NCBI RefSeq assembly: GCF_009865385.1
Contig: NZ_WWJT01000809.1
Span: forward strand, 55,124-119,123
Direction: 5' to 3'
DNA: 64,000 nucleotides
From: Streptomyces sp. SID486
GTDB taxonomy: Bacteria > Actinomycetota > Actinomycetes > Streptomycetales > Streptomycetaceae
The position numbers and the translations under genes were made by a program. Under the pieces are notes generated by a model. That model saw only the letters and a list, made by a program, of their open reading frames with translations. It ran no database searches and was not told the origin of the DNA. Every line of letters starts with the position of its first letter. Positions within the stretch are counted from its first letter, which is position 1. Shown piece after piece: positions 1 through 8,862 of this stretch.

Positions 1-2
1 CG

Positions 3-107
3 ACCGGCGGTGCTCCCGCCGGTGGCAACCAGGGCGGTGGCGGCGGCTGGGGCGGAGGCTCCGGCGGCAGCAGCGGCGGCGGCTACTCGGACGAGCCCCC
101 CTTCTAG
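3..107 (+). CDS. ssb: Single-stranded DNA-binding protein, C-terminal end (partial)
   Basis: Only the last 34 codons are present; the gene begins outside the window. The visible part is a glycine-rich tail ending in the acidic, hydrophobic tip SDEPPF, which is the hallmark of bacterial SSB. In SSB this tip docks replication and repair partners while the missing N-terminal OB fold binds ssDNA. It lies 57 bases upstream of rpsR, as in the rpsF-ssb-rpsR-rplI operon. The glycine-rich linker is usual for Streptomyces SsbA. The call rests on the tip plus the operon context, because the DNA-binding domain is not visible. Confidence 0.9.
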   Translation, partial: TGGAPAGGNQGGGGGWGGGSGGSSGGGYSDEPPF

Positions 108-164
108 GTCCTCGGGCCGAAGGTGGGCCGTACCCCAACTTCTTGATCACACAGGAGAAACACC

Positions 165-401
165 ATGGCGAAGCCGCCTGTGCGCAAGCCTAAGAAGAAG
201 GTCTGCGCTTTCTGCAAGGACAAGGTCACGTACGTGGACTACAAGGACACGAACATGCTGCGGAAGTTCATTTCCGACCGCGGCAAGATCCGTGCCCGCC
301 GCGTGACCGGCAACTGCACGCAGCACCAGCGTGACGTCGCCACGGCCGTCAAGAACAGCCGTGAGATGGCGCTGCTGCCCTACACCTCCACCGCGCGATA
401 A
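165..401 (+). CDS. rpsR: 30S ribosomal protein S18
   Basis: This 78-residue protein has the S18 length and core ([15 protein letters not shown], then RRVTGN). S18 binds S6 and 16S rRNA in the platform of the small subunit. A strong ribosome-binding site (aggag) precedes the ATG. The N-terminus carries a CxxC pair (CAFC) and a further Cys near residue 52, the cysteine-containing (C+) form. Actinobacteria often keep a second, Cys-free S18 elsewhere under zinc control, so this copy is probably the zinc-replete version; that is inference. It is cotranscribed with ssb and rplI. Confidence 0.97.
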   Translation: MAKPPVRKPKKKVCAFCKDKVTYVDYKDTNMLRKFISDRGKIRARRVTGNCTQHQRDVATAVKNSREMALLPYTSTAR

Positions 402-419
402 GGGAAGGGTGACCGACAC

Positions 420-866
420 ATGAAGATCATCCTCACCCACGAGGTCTCCGGCCTCGGTGCCGCGGGCGACGTCGTCGACGTCAAGGACGGTTACGCTCGC
501 AACTACCTGATCCCGCGGAAGTTCGCTATCCGCTGGACCAAGGGTGGCGAGAAGGACGTCGAGCAGATCCGTCGTGCTCGCAAGATCCACGAGATCCAGA
601 CCATCGAGCAGGCCAACGTCGTGAAGGCCCAGCTCGAGGGCGTGAAGGTCCGTCTGGCCGTTCGCTCCGGCGACGCCGGTCGTCTCTTCGGTTCCGTGAC
701 CCCGGCCGACATCGCTTCCGCGATCAAGGCCTCCGGTGGCCCCGAGGTCGACAAGCGCCGCATCGAGCTGGCCGCTCCGATCAAGACCCTGGGCGCCCAC
801 GAGACGTCCGTGCGTCTGCACCCCGAGGTTGCCGCCAAGGTCAACATCGAGGTCGTCGCGGGCTGA
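420..866 (+). CDS. rplI: 50S ribosomal protein L9
   Basis: 148 residues, the full usual length. The N-terminal domain opens [13 protein letters not shown] and carries the conserved stretch GYARNYLIP near residue 25. It is followed by the long connecting helix and the C-terminal rRNA-binding domain. L9 binds 23S rRNA at the base of the L1 stalk and helps limit frameshifting. It starts 18 bases after the rpsR stop and is the last gene of the operon, which ends at a strong hairpin just downstream. Confidence 0.98.
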   Translation: MKIILTHEVSGLGAAGDVVDVKDGYARNYLIPRKFAIRWTKGGEKDVEQIRRARKIHEIQTIEQANVVKAQLEGVKVRLAVRSGDAGRLFGSVTPADIASAIKASGGPEVDKRRIELAAPIKTLGAHETSVRLHPEVAAKVNIEVVAG

Positions 867-898
867 TCGCCGCGTGATCGCCGTGCTCGCTTGAGCCG

Positions 899-938
899 GT
901 GAAAGGGGCCGCACCCTCACGGGTGCGGCCCCTTTCAC
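899..938 (+). terminator. Intrinsic-type hairpin ending the ssb-rpsR-rplI operon
   Basis: An 18-bp perfect stem with a 4-base loop (tcac), rich in G/C, starts 32 bases after the rplI stop. There is no long U tract, which is normal for Streptomyces terminators. It lies between convergent genes (rplI on +, the MATE gene on -), so it could serve both. Confidence 0.85.
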
Positions 939-963
939 ATGACCGGATGGTTCGGTGCGGCCT

Positions 964-977
964 GTTTCACGTGAAAC
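964..977. other. parS: parS centromere site (perfect)
   Basis: GTTTCACGTGAAAC, the exact 14-bp palindrome bound by Streptomyces ParB. It lies in the gap between rplI and the MATE gene. ParB loads here and spreads to organise the origin region for segregation into spores. Confidence 0.92.
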
Positions 978-1025
978 GGCCGGTGGAAGAGCGGGTGCGC
1001 ACGGCCGGTGAGGCGCAGTGCGCGG

Positions 1026-2363
1026 TCAGCGGGTAGCGCCCGTCACGATCCAGCGGCCCGAGCGACTGCGCAGCCACAGCGTCAGCATGCGTACCGCCAT
1101 CATCAGCGTCATCGCCGCCCAGAGCGCTGTCAGGCCACCTCCCAACGCGGGGACGAGCAGGGCCGCCGGGGTGAACACCGCCAGGGTGACGACCATGGCC
1201 CCGGCCAGGTACGGGCCGTCGCCCGCGCCCATCAGGACCCCGTCCAGGACATACACGATGCCGCAGACGGGTTGGGCGAGCGCCACCAGCAGCAAGGCCG
1301 GCAGTGCGGTGTCCTTGACCGTGGAGTCGCCGGTGAAGAGGGGCAGGAAGAGTGGTCGTGCGACCACCACGAGGAGGCCCAGCACGACACCGGACGCGAT
1401 GCCCCACTGGATCATCCGGCGGCAGGCATCCCGTGCTCCGCGGACATCGCCGGCGCCGAGGTAGCGCCCGATGATGGCCTGTCCTGCGATCGCGATCGCG
1501 TCGAGCGCGAAGGCCAGCAGGCTCCACAGGGACAGGATGATCTGGTGCGCGGCGATGTCGGCGTCACCCAGACGTGCCGCGACCGCCGTCGCGATCATGA
1601 GAATGGCCCGCAGGGACAGGGTGCGGACCAGGAGGGGAACGCCGGCCTGGGCAGAGGCCCGGATACCGGCGGCGTCCGGCCGGAGCGAAGCGCCGTGCCG
1701 ACGAGCCCCGCCCACGACCACCACGAGGTAGACGGCGGCCATGCCCCACTGCGCGATGACCGTTCCCCAGGCCGAACCGGCGATCCCGAGTCCGGCGCCG
1801 TAGACGAGCCCCGCGTTGAGTCCCGCGTTGGCGACGAAACCGCCGACGGCGACGAAGAGCGGGGTCCTGGTGTCCTGCAGGCCGCGCAGCACCCCGGTCG
1901 CGGCCAGGACGATGAGCATGGCCGGGATGCCCAGGGCTGAGATGCGCAGATAGGTGGTGGCGTAGGGGGCCGCGGTCGTGGAGGCGCCGAAGAGGTCCAC
2001 GATGGCGGGGGCGAGCGGGAGGAAGGCGGCGATGACCGCGATGCCGAGCAGGAGCGCCAGCCAGATCCCGTCCATACCCTGGCGGATCGCCGCTCGAAGG
2101 TCGCCGGCGCCGACGCGGCGGGCCACGGCGGCCGTGGTGGCATAGGCGAGGAAGACGAAGACGCTCACGGCGGTGGTGAGGAGGGCCGACGCGACACCGA
2201 GGCCGGCGAGCTGGGCTGTGCCGAGATGGCCGACGATCGCACTGTCGGCCATGACGAAGAGAGGCTCGGCGACCAGCGCACCGAAGGCCGGGACGGCCAG
2301 CGCAACGATCTCTCGGTCGTGCCGTCGGCGGGTGGCCTCGGGTATCTCGGGTGCCTGTGTCAT
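1026..2363 (-). CDS. MATE family (DinF-type) drug/sodium antiporter
   Basis: About 445 residues with the 12-helix pattern of multidrug and toxin extrusion proteins, probably exporting cationic compounds in exchange for Na+ or H+. The N-terminus PLFVMADSAIVGHLGTAQLA is the conserved first-helix signature of the DinF branch, and a second half repeats the bundle. No good Shine-Dalgarno sequence is seen. ATG at 2363 or, two codons earlier, at 2369 are both possible; I chose 2363 because it best matches the family N-terminus. The gene is transcribed away from dnaB. Substrate unknown. Confidence 0.88.
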   Translation of the reverse strand: MTQAPEIPEATRRRHDREIVALAVPAFGALVAEPLFVMADSAIVGHLGTAQLAGLGVASALLTTAVSVFVFLAYATTAAVARRVGAGDLRAAIRQGMDGIWLALLLGIAVIAAFLPLAPAIVDLFGASTTAAPYATTYLRISALGIPAMLIVLAATGVLRGLQDTRTPLFVAVGGFVANAGLNAGLVYGAGLGIAGSAWGTVIAQWGMAAVYLVVVVGGARRHGASLRPDAAGIRASAQAGVPLLVRTLSLRAILMIATAVAARLGDADIAAHQIILSLWSLLAFALDAIAIAGQAIIGRYLGAGDVRGARDACRRMIQWGIASGVVLGLLVVVARPLFLPLFTGDSTVKDTALPALLLVALAQPVCGIVYVLDGVLMGAGDGPYLAGAMVVTLAVFTPAALLVPALGGGLTALWAAMTLMMAVRMLTLWLRSRSGRWIVTGATR

Positions 2364-2844
2364 GAGCATCAATCTAATCGTCCACAGGTAAGCGATGCAA
2401 CCGCTGATTGATCCTTACTTCTCGTCTTGGGTCGTGTCCTTTCGGGTACCGTTCGAAGCGATCTTGGCCCGACTGGGAAAGTTTTTCTTCTGCACAGCCG
2501 GTGGATCGGAAACGTGCAGGTCAAGGGATCGGTCGCAGTGAGAGCGAGGGCTTGTTCACAGGGCTGTCCACCGGGTCGTGCACAGGTTTCGCCGAGTTCT
2601 CCACAGCATCGGGGCGGTCGTCCACATGGCCTGTGGATAACCAGATTGGCTGACGGTGCCGACGGGCCTACCGTTGTCCGGCGCCCGCTCCTTCTCCCGG
2701 CCCGGTGCGTGTCCTTCGTCCGGCCCGGGAACCGTCATAAATCCGACGCGTCAGAACCGGAGTTGGGCCTCTTATTTGTCAGTGTCGTGCCGTACAAAAG
2801 AGGCCACGGCGAGGTCCGCCGTGCGGACGGGAGGAGGTGGCTCG
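2364..2844. promoter_or_regulatory. MATE-dnaB divergent promoter region with DnaA-box-like 9-mers
   Basis: This 480-bp gap holds no credible gene: candidate frames lack ribosome-binding sites and family likeness. It contains four DnaA-box-like 9-mers: TCGTCCACA at 2378-2386, TTCTCCACA at 2597-2605, TCGTCCACA at 2618-2626, and a perfect TTATCCACA on the minus strand at 2632-2640. The last three fall within 44 bp, about 205 bp upstream of dnaB. DnaA control of dnaB or DnaA titration are possible roles; that is inference from the sites. Confidence 0.55.
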
Positions 2845-4323
2845 GTGAGCATTTCCGAGCCCTTGGACGATCCGTGGGCCGACAGCGGGCCCAGTGATCG
2901 TCTGCCGGCTTCCCGTCGGCGCGGTGACGGCGGCCGGGGCCGTGACGAACAGCACGACCGGGGCCGGGACAGCGACAGCTGGGACGGCGGAGGCTCCTCC
3001 TTCGAGCGGGTGCCGCCTCAGGACCTGGACGCCGAGCAGTCCGTGCTGGGCGGCATGCTGCTGTCCAAGGACGCCATCGCCGACGTCGTCGAGATCCTCA
3101 AGGGCCACGACTTCTACAAGCCCGCGCACGAGACGATCTACCAGGCCATCCTGGACGTCTACGCCAAGGGCGAGCCGGCCGACCCCATCACGATCGCTGC
3201 CGAACTCACCAAACGCGGTGAGATCAACAAGGTCGGCGGCGCCGCGTATCTGCACACCCTCGTCCAGACCGTGCCGACGGCGGCCAACGCCGAGTACTAC
3301 GCGGAGATCGTCCACGAACGGGCCGTCCTGCGCCGCCTGGTCGAGGCCGGCACACGTATCACGCAGATGGGATACGCGGCCGACGGAGACGTGGACGAGA
3401 TCGTCAACCGTGCCCAGGCCGAGATCTACGCCGTCACCGAGCAGCGCACCAGCGAGGACTACCTCCCGCTCGGCGACATCATGGAAGGCGCCCTCGACGA
3501 GATCGAGGCGATCGGCTCCCGCAGTGGCGAGATGACGGGCGTGCCCACCGGCTTCACCGACTTCGACTCGCTGACGAACGGCCTCCACCCCGGGCAGATG
3601 ATCGTCATCGCGGCGCGCCCCGCCATGGGTAAGTCCACCCTCGCACTGGACTTCGCGCGGGCCGCCTCGATCAAGAACAACCTCCCGAGCGTGATCTTCT
3701 CGCTCGAGATGGGCCGCAACGAGATCGCGATGCGTCTGCTGTCCGCCGAGGCACGCGTCGCCCTCCACCACATGCGGTCCGGCACGATGACCGACGAGGA
3801 CTGGACGCGGCTCGCCCGCCGTATGCCGGACGTGTCGGCCGCGCCGCTGTACATCGACGACTCACCGAACCTGTCGATGATGGAGATCAGGGCCAAATGC
3901 CGGCGCCTGAAGCAGCGCAACGACCTGAAGCTGGTCGTCATCGACTACCTCCAGCTGATGCAGAACGGTGGTTCCAAGCGCGCCGAGAGCCGGCAGCAGG
4001 AGGTCTCGGACATGTCCCGTAACCTCAAGCTGCTCGCGAAGGAGCTGGAGATCCCGGTCATCGCGCTCTCCCAGCTGAACCGTGGTCCCGAGCAGCGCAC
4101 CGACAAGAAGCCGATGGTCTCCGACCTGCGTGAGTCCGGCTCCATCGAGCAGGACGCCGACATGGTCATCCTGTTGCACCGCGAGGACGCCTACGAGAAG
4201 GAGTCACCGCGCGCGGGCGAGGCCGACCTGATCGTCGCCAAGCACCGAAACGGTCCCACCGCCACGATCACGGTCGCCTTCCAGGGCCACTACTCCCGTT
4301 TCGTGGACATGGCCCAGACCTGA
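2845..4323 (+). CDS. dnaB: Replicative DNA helicase DnaB
   Basis: 492 residues. It has a disordered Arg/Gly/Asp-rich N-terminal extension (about residues 1-55), then the DnaB N-terminal domain (PPQDLDAEQSVLGGM), then the RecA-like motor. Walker A (ARPAMGKST) lies near 256-264 and Walker B (VVIDYLQLM) near 363-371. The arginine-finger region is near the C-terminus. DnaB is the hexameric 5'-3' helicase at the fork. I chose the GTG at 2845 because gaggagg sits 7 bases upstream. The frame stays open further upstream but looks non-coding there. No intein is visible. Confidence 0.97.
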   Translation: MSISEPLDDPWADSGPSDRLPASRRRGDGGRGRDEQHDRGRDSDSWDGGGSSFERVPPQDLDAEQSVLGGMLLSKDAIADVVEILKGHDFYKPAHETIYQAILDVYAKGEPADPITIAAELTKRGEINKVGGAAYLHTLVQTVPTAANAEYYAEIVHERAVLRRLVEAGTRITQMGYAADGDVDEIVNRAQAEIYAVTEQRTSEDYLPLGDIMEGALDEIEAIGSRSGEMTGVPTGFTDFDSLTNGLHPGQMIVIAARPAMGKSTLALDFARAASIKNNLPSVIFSLEMGRNEIAMRLLSAEARVALHHMRSGTMTDEDWTRLARRMPDVSAAPLYIDDSPNLSMMEIRAKCRRLKQRNDLKLVVIDYLQLMQNGGSKRAESRQQEVSDMSRNLKLLAKELEIPVIALSQLNRGPEQRTDKKPMVSDLRESGSIEQDADMVILLHREDAYEKESPRAGEADLIVAKHRNGPTATITVAFQGHYSRFVDMAQT

Positions 4324-4395
4324 TCCGCCCGGCAGGCCCACGCGGCCACGGCAAATGGATTCGACGCCCGTCGTCGCAGCGGGTGGACTGTGCCC

Positions 4396-5781
4396 ATGAC
4401 GACAACTCAGGGACAGCTGCTCCCGGGCACCCGGCGTGCCCTTCTGCACCGGATCGCCGTGGCGCAGGCAGAAGGGCGGGCGCCGTCGCTGGTCGCCGCC
4501 GTGGTGCGGGACGGGCAGGCCGTGTGGCACGGGGCGCGGACCTCGGTGGACGGGCACGGACCGGATGAGACCGTGCAGTACCGGATCGGGTCCATCACCA
4601 AGACCTTCACCGCGGTCCTGGTGATGCGGCTGCGCGACGAGGGCCTGCTCGACCTCGCCGATCCGCTGGAGAAGCATCTGCCGGGTACCGGCGCGGGAGA
4701 GGCGACGATCGCCGACCTGCTCGCTCACACGGCCGGGCTGGCGGCCGAATCACCCGCCCCCTGGTGGGAGCGGACGCCCGGTTCGCTGCGGCCCGAGCTG
4801 AGCGATGTCCTGGGGGAGCAGCCGCTCATGCATCCCGTCGGCCGACGGCATCATTACTCGAACCCCGGCTACACCGTGCTCGGTGCCCTCGTGGAGGAAC
4901 TGCGCGGCGCTCCGTGGGAGGAGGTGCTGCGTGAGGAGATCCTGGTACCTCTCGGTCTGCGGCGGACGAGCACGATGCCTCAGCCCCCGCACGCGAGTGG
5001 CTGGGCCGTGCACCCGTGGGCCGATGCGATGCTGCCCGAGCCGATGGAGGACCTGGGCCTGATGGCGGCGGCGGGCCAGCTCTGGTCGACCACGGGGGAC
5101 CTGGCGCGGTTCGCCGTGTTCCTGGCCCGGGGAGACGACCGGGTCCTGAGCGCGCGTTCGGTGCAGGAGATGCGCACTCCGGCTGCGCCGGCCGAAGCCG
5201 CGGACGTGGTGGACGGGGTCACCTACGGCCTGGGCATGCAGCTCCAGCGCCGTGACGGCCGGCTGCTCGTCGGGCACTCCGGTTCACTGCCGGGCTTTCT
5301 GGCGAACCTCACCATCAGTGTGGAGGACGACGTGGCCGCGGTGGTGCTCGCCAACTGCACCAGCGGACCGCTGCTGGGTGCCGTCGGAGCGGACCTCGTC
5401 CGGATCGTCGCCGAGGCGGAGCCGCGTATCCCCGAGCCGTGGCGGCCTCTGCGTGAAGTCGATCCGGGGGTTCTGGAACTCGTGGGGCAGTGGTACTGGG
5501 GCACCTATGCCTTCGGTCTGCGTGCGGGGGCCGACGGCCTTCTCACGCTGGCACCGCTGAACGGCGGTGGCCGCAGGGCCCGCTTCCGTGCGGACGGGGA
5601 GGGCACCTGGACCGGCCTGGAGGGTTACTACGCCGGCGAGGTGCTGCGCCCGGTACGACGTCCGGACGGGGCCGTGAGCCATCTCGACCTGGGCTCGTTC
5701 GTGTTCACCCGGCAGCCGTACGACCCTGGTGCTCCGGTTCCCGGTGGCGTGGACCCCGAGGGATGGCGGGGGATCGGCTAG
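4396..5781 (+). CDS. Serine hydrolase, beta-lactamase/D-Ala-D-Ala carboxypeptidase class C fold
   Basis: 461 residues. The three active-site motifs of the serine beta-lactamase/PBP4* family are visible: SITK near residues 66-69 (nucleophile Ser and general-base Lys), YSN near 154-156, and HSG near 292-294. The C-terminal 120 residues form a small beta-rich tail typical of esterase-like members. There is no clear signal peptide, so it is probably cytoplasmic or non-classically exported. The substrate (peptidoglycan peptide, ester or beta-lactam) cannot be told. ATG 4396 is preferred over an in-frame GTG two codons upstream; the ribosome-binding site is weak. Confidence 0.85.
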   Translation: MTTTQGQLLPGTRRALLHRIAVAQAEGRAPSLVAAVVRDGQAVWHGARTSVDGHGPDETVQYRIGSITKTFTAVLVMRLRDEGLLDLADPLEKHLPGTGAGEATIADLLAHTAGLAAESPAPWWERTPGSLRPELSDVLGEQPLMHPVGRRHHYSNPGYTVLGALVEELRGAPWEEVLREEILVPLGLRRTSTMPQPPHASGWAVHPWADAMLPEPMEDLGLMAAAGQLWSTTGDLARFAVFLARGDDRVLSARSVQEMRTPAAPAEAADVVDGVTYGLGMQLQRRDGRLLVGHSGSLPGFLANLTISVEDDVAAVVLANCTSGPLLGAVGADLVRIVAEAEPRIPEPWRPLREVDPGVLELVGQWYWGTYAFGLRAGADGLLTLAPLNGGGRRARFRADGEGTWTGLEGYYAGEVLRPVRRPDGAVSHLDLGSFVFTRQPYDPGAPVPGGVDPEGWRGIG

Positions 5782-5803
5782 CCCTGAGCCGCCCAAGGGG
5801 CGA

Positions 5804-5817
5804 GTTTCACGTGAAAC
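5804..5817. other. parS: parS centromere site (perfect)
   Basis: GTTTCACGTGAAAC in the gap after the serine hydrolase gene and before the convergent acetyltransferase gene. Confidence 0.92.
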
Positions 5818-5961
5818 ACCCTGCGCCCGCCCCTTGCGGCTTCAGCGTTCCGGCCGCCCGGCAGAGGCCCCGGCGCGGCCCTCTCCGCGCCGTCGTAGCG
5901 GGGATCTCCCCCGCCTCTCCGGGCCCCGGTCACAGGCGGGGGATGACGTCGTCAGGTCACG

Positions 5962-6414
5962 TCAGAGGTGCTGCTTGAAGCCCTCGTGCGAGGCCGTGAA
6001 GCCCAGCCGCTCGTAGAAACGGTGGGCATCGACGCGTGCCTTGTCGGAGGTGAGCTGCACCATCCGACAGCCGAGCCGGCGGGAGGTGTCGATCGCCCAC
6101 TCGATCAGCCGGCCGCCCAGTCCGCTGCCCCGCTCGTCCGCGTGGATACGCACGGCCTCGATGAGTGCGCGCGTGGCTCCCTTGTGCGAGAGCCCGGGAA
6201 TGATCGTGAGTTGCAGCGTCCCGATCACCCGGCCCTCCCGCACGGCGACGACGACATGCTGGTTCGGGTCGTCCGCGAGACGTTCCAGTGCGGTCCGGTA
6301 CGGAGTCAGATCGTCGGGTGACTCGCGCTGGGCACCGAGCGGATCGTCGGCGAGCATCGCCACGATCGCCGGAAGGTCGTCGGTGGTCGCGGCGCGTATG
6401 TCGATATCTCCCAT
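5962..6414 (-). CDS. GNAT family N-acetyltransferase
   Basis: 150 residues, a single GNAT domain. The acetyl-CoA pyrophosphate-binding loop appears as RGSGLGGRLIEWAI near residues 95-108. The start MGDIDIRAATTDDLPAI is the usual first strand and helix. It probably acetylates a small amine or a protein N-terminus; the acceptor is unknown. It lies 9 bases downstream of the marR stop on the same strand, so the two are likely cotranscribed. Confidence 0.9.
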   Translation of the reverse strand: MGDIDIRAATTDDLPAIVAMLADDPLGAQRESPDDLTPYRTALERLADDPNQHVVVAVREGRVIGTLQLTIIPGLSHKGATRALIEAVRIHADERGSGLGGRLIEWAIDTSRRLGCRMVQLTSDKARVDAHRFYERLGFTASHEGFKQHL

Positions 6415-6423
6415 ACGGGCACC

Positions 6424-6882
6424 CTATGTGGGGACGCTCAGCGACTCCACCACCCGGACCAGTGGGGCCAGTTCGGGGTTCTTGGCGGCACCGTCCAGGG
6501 CCTCGCGGAGTGCGGCGTCGTTGGTGGGCCGCGCCTCCTCCAGCAGACGCAGGCCGGCCGCGGTGACGTCGGTGTAGATGCCGCGCCGGTCGGTGGGGCA
6601 CAGGTAGCGCTCCAGCAGCCCGCGGTCCTCCAGTCGGGTCACCAGACGCGTGGTGGCGCTCTGGCTGAGCACCACGGCGTCGGCCACCTGCTTCATCTGC
6701 AGATGTCCGCCCTCGCCGGCGTGCTGCCTGCTGAGCACGTCGAGCAAGGAGTACTCGCGCACGCTCAGGTCGTGCTCGGCCTGCAGGGCGCGCTCGATGT
6801 GCGCCTCGATCCGGCCGTGCAGCGCAGAAAGGGCGCACCAGCCCTGGGCTAGGGCGGTGAGCGCAGGGTCCGTCGCTGTCAT
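6424..6882 (-). CDS. MarR family transcriptional regulator
   Basis: 152 residues with the MarR winged helix. The recognition helix region reads VLSQSATTRLVTRLEDRGLL (about residues 63-82), followed by the wing DRRGIYTDVT. MarR proteins are dimers that usually repress a divergent exporter and release DNA on ligand binding. ATG 6882 has ggagg just upstream. The gene diverges from the MFS exporter at 7028, so it probably controls it. The downstream acetyltransferase gene may belong to the same unit. Confidence 0.93.
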   Translation of the reverse strand: MTATDPALTALAQGWCALSALHGRIEAHIERALQAEHDLSVREYSLLDVLSRQHAGEGGHLQMKQVADAVVLSQSATTRLVTRLEDRGLLERYLCPTDRRGIYTDVTAAGLRLLEEARPTNDAALREALDGAAKNPELAPLVRVVESLSVPT

Positions 6883-6929
6883 TGGCGTTGTCCTCCGTCC
6901 CGGAGCAGCTGCACGACAAGCGTAGAGCA

Positions 6930-6990
6930 CCCCCGCAATAGTCGTCGCTTGCAAGTAGCCCGCGTCTGCAACTATTGTGAACGAACGCAA
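6930..6990. promoter_or_regulatory. marR-MFS divergent promoter with palindromic candidate operator
   Basis: The 145-bp gap between the two divergent genes has a 7-bp inverted repeat, CAATAGT (6936-6942) and ACTATTG (6971-6977). Between the arms is the palindrome CTTGCAAG (6948-6955). These are plausible MarR operator half-sites, but no footprint or consensus supports them directly. Confidence 0.4.
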
Positions 6991-7027
6991 AGCGCTCCTG
7001 CAATCGTTTGGGAAGGTGTACCCCCTC

Positions 7028-8236
7028 ATGCCTCTCGCGCTTCTGGCCCTCGCGATCGGGGCCTTCGGAATCGGAACCACCGAGTTCGTGATCATGGGTT
7101 TGCTGCCCGAGGTCGCGGGTGACTTCGGGGTCTCCATCCCCACGGCCGGCCTGCTCGTGACGGGCTACGCGCTCGGCGTGGTCATCGGTGCCCCGCTGAT
7201 GACCGTTCTCGGCACCAAGGTCCCGCGCAAGCGGATGCTGATGCTGCTGATGGGCCTGTTCATCGCCGGAAACCTGCTCTCCGCCGTGGCCCCCGCATTC
7301 GGGATCATGCTGATCGGACGGGTGATCGCCTCGCTCGCCCACGGCGCCTTCTTCGGCATCGGCTCGGTCGTCGCGGCCGAACTGGTCGCACCGGACAAGA
7401 AGGCCGGCGCCATCGCCATGATGTTCACCGGTCTGACCGTCGCCAACGTCGTCGGCGTCCCGCTGGGCACGCTCATCGGACAGAGCGTCGGGTGGCGCGT
7501 CACCTTCGCCATCGTCGCCGGGCTCGGCGTGGTCGGTCTCGCCGGCATCGCCAAGCTCGTTCCCGACCTGCCGCGTCCGGAAGGCGTACACCTGCGGCAC
7601 GAGCTGGCAGCCTTCAAGAACGCCCAGGTCCTGCTGGCCATGGCGATGACCGTCCTCGGCTTCGGCGGCGTGTTCGCAGCCATCACCTACATCGCGCCGA
7701 TGATGACCCACATCGCCGGTTTCGCCGACGGCTCGGTCACCTGGCTGCTGGTCCTGTTCGGCCTCGGCATGGTCGGTGGCAACCTCGTCGGCGGCAAGTT
7801 CGCCGACCGTGCCCTGATGCCCATGCTGTACGTCTCGCTGGGTGCCCTGGCCGTCGTTCTGGCGCTCTTCACCCTCACCGCCCACAACAAGATCGCCGCT
7901 GCCGTGACGATCATGCTGATCGGTGCCTTGGGCTTCGCCACCGTGCCGCCCCTGCAGAAGCGCGTCCTGGACCAGGCCCATGGCGCCCCGACGCTCGCCT
8001 CCGCCGTCAACATCGGTGCCTTCAACCTGGGCAACGCGCTGTCCGCCTGGCTCGGCGGCATGGTGATCGCGGCCGGTTTCGGCTACACGGCGCCCAACTG
8101 GGTCGGTGCCGCCCTCGCCGCCGCCGCCCTGGTCCTCGCCGTCCTCTCCGCCGCACTGGAGCGTCGCGACCGGACGCAGAAGACCGCGGCCGCCTCCGGG
8201 GCGCCGGCCGGGCAGCGGACGCCCGTCCACCACTGA
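7028..8236 (+). CDS. MFS transporter, arabinose-efflux (AraJ/YdhP) type exporter
   Basis: 402 residues with 12 predicted membrane helices. The opening MPLALLALAIGAFGIGTTEF and the following FVIMGLLPEVA are the signature of the AraJ/CmlA drug:H+ antiporter branch. The cytoplasmic loop between helices 2 and 3 reads GTKVPRKRMLM. I chose ATG 7028 with ggaagg 11 bases upstream; upstream in-frame GTG codons would add a non-conserved, polar tail. It is divergent from the MarR gene, its likely repressor. Substrate unknown. Confidence 0.9.
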   Translation: MPLALLALAIGAFGIGTTEFVIMGLLPEVAGDFGVSIPTAGLLVTGYALGVVIGAPLMTVLGTKVPRKRMLMLLMGLFIAGNLLSAVAPAFGIMLIGRVIASLAHGAFFGIGSVVAAELVAPDKKAGAIAMMFTGLTVANVVGVPLGTLIGQSVGWRVTFAIVAGLGVVGLAGIAKLVPDLPRPEGVHLRHELAAFKNAQVLLAMAMTVLGFGGVFAAITYIAPMMTHIAGFADGSVTWLLVLFGLGMVGGNLVGGKFADRALMPMLYVSLGALAVVLALFTLTAHNKIAAAVTIMLIGALGFATVPPLQKRVLDQAHGAPTLASAVNIGAFNLGNALSAWLGGMVIAAGFGYTAPNWVGAALAAAALVLAVLSAALERRDRTQKTAAASGAPAGQRTPVHH

Positions 8237-8370
8237 GCCGGCCGCCCCGCGGGCCCGTCCATCCCTGGGCCGGCCGCCCCGCGGACGCCCTCACCCACCC
8301 CAGACGTCCGTGCCGGGGGTCTGCTCCGGCACGGCAAGCACCCCTACAGCACCACCGAGGAGACACCTCC

Positions 8371-8790
8371 ATGAGCACCACCGCCGTCACCCCGATCACC
8401 ACCGAGGACGCCGAACTGCTCGTCGCGACGGCCCGCCGGGCAGCCGAGGAGGCCGGAGTCACCGTCAGCGTCACCGTCCTCGACGCCGGCGGTCACCTGC
8501 TCGCCTTCCGCCGGGACGACCGGGCCGTGCTGATCTCCGGCGAGACCAGCACCCGCAAGGCCTACACGGCGCTCCAGCTGAACACGCCCACGGCCGACCT
8601 CGTCGACGCCGTCCAGCCCGGCGGTCTCTTCCACACGCTGCCCACCGCCCTCGACCGGCCCCTGCTGTTCATCGCGGGCGGTGTCCCCGTCCACCGGGAC
8701 GGCCGGCTCATCGGCGCGATCGGTGTCGGCGGCGGCGCGCCGGAGCAGGACCATGGCTTCGCCACCGCGGCCGTGAAGGCACTCGCCTGA
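8371..8790 (+). CDS. GlcG/HbpS family heme-binding-like protein
   Basis: 139 residues with the GlcG/HbpS (DUF336) fold: the pattern VTVLDAGGHLLAFRR, then STRKAYTALQ and a C-terminal GAIGVGGGAPEQDHG. Family members bind heme, cobalamin or flavin-type ligands, and HbpS of Streptomyces is an extracellular redox/heme sensor. This protein has no signal peptide, so it is probably cytosolic. Ligand binding cannot be shown from sequence. The ATG has gagga about 9 bases upstream. It starts 134 bases after the MFS gene and ends before a strong terminator. Confidence 0.85.
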   Translation: MSTTAVTPITTEDAELLVATARRAAEEAGVTVSVTVLDAGGHLLAFRRDDRAVLISGETSTRKAYTALQLNTPTADLVDAVQPGGLFHTLPTALDRPLLFIAGGVPVHRDGRLIGAIGVGGGAPEQDHGFATAAVKALA

Positions 8791-8812
8791 GCCCGCGGCC
8801 GGACTGAACGGG

Positions 8813-8847
8813 CGTCGGCCCCGCCGCTTCGAGCGGCGGGGCCGACG
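8813..8847 (+). terminator. GC-rich hairpin terminator between convergent genes
   Basis: A 16-bp perfect stem with a 3-base loop (tcg), 22 bases after the HbpS-like gene stop. The convergent acetyltransferase gene ends at 8863, so the hairpin may serve both strands. Confidence 0.8.
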
Positions 8848-8862
8848 TGCGTCGTAGGAAGC

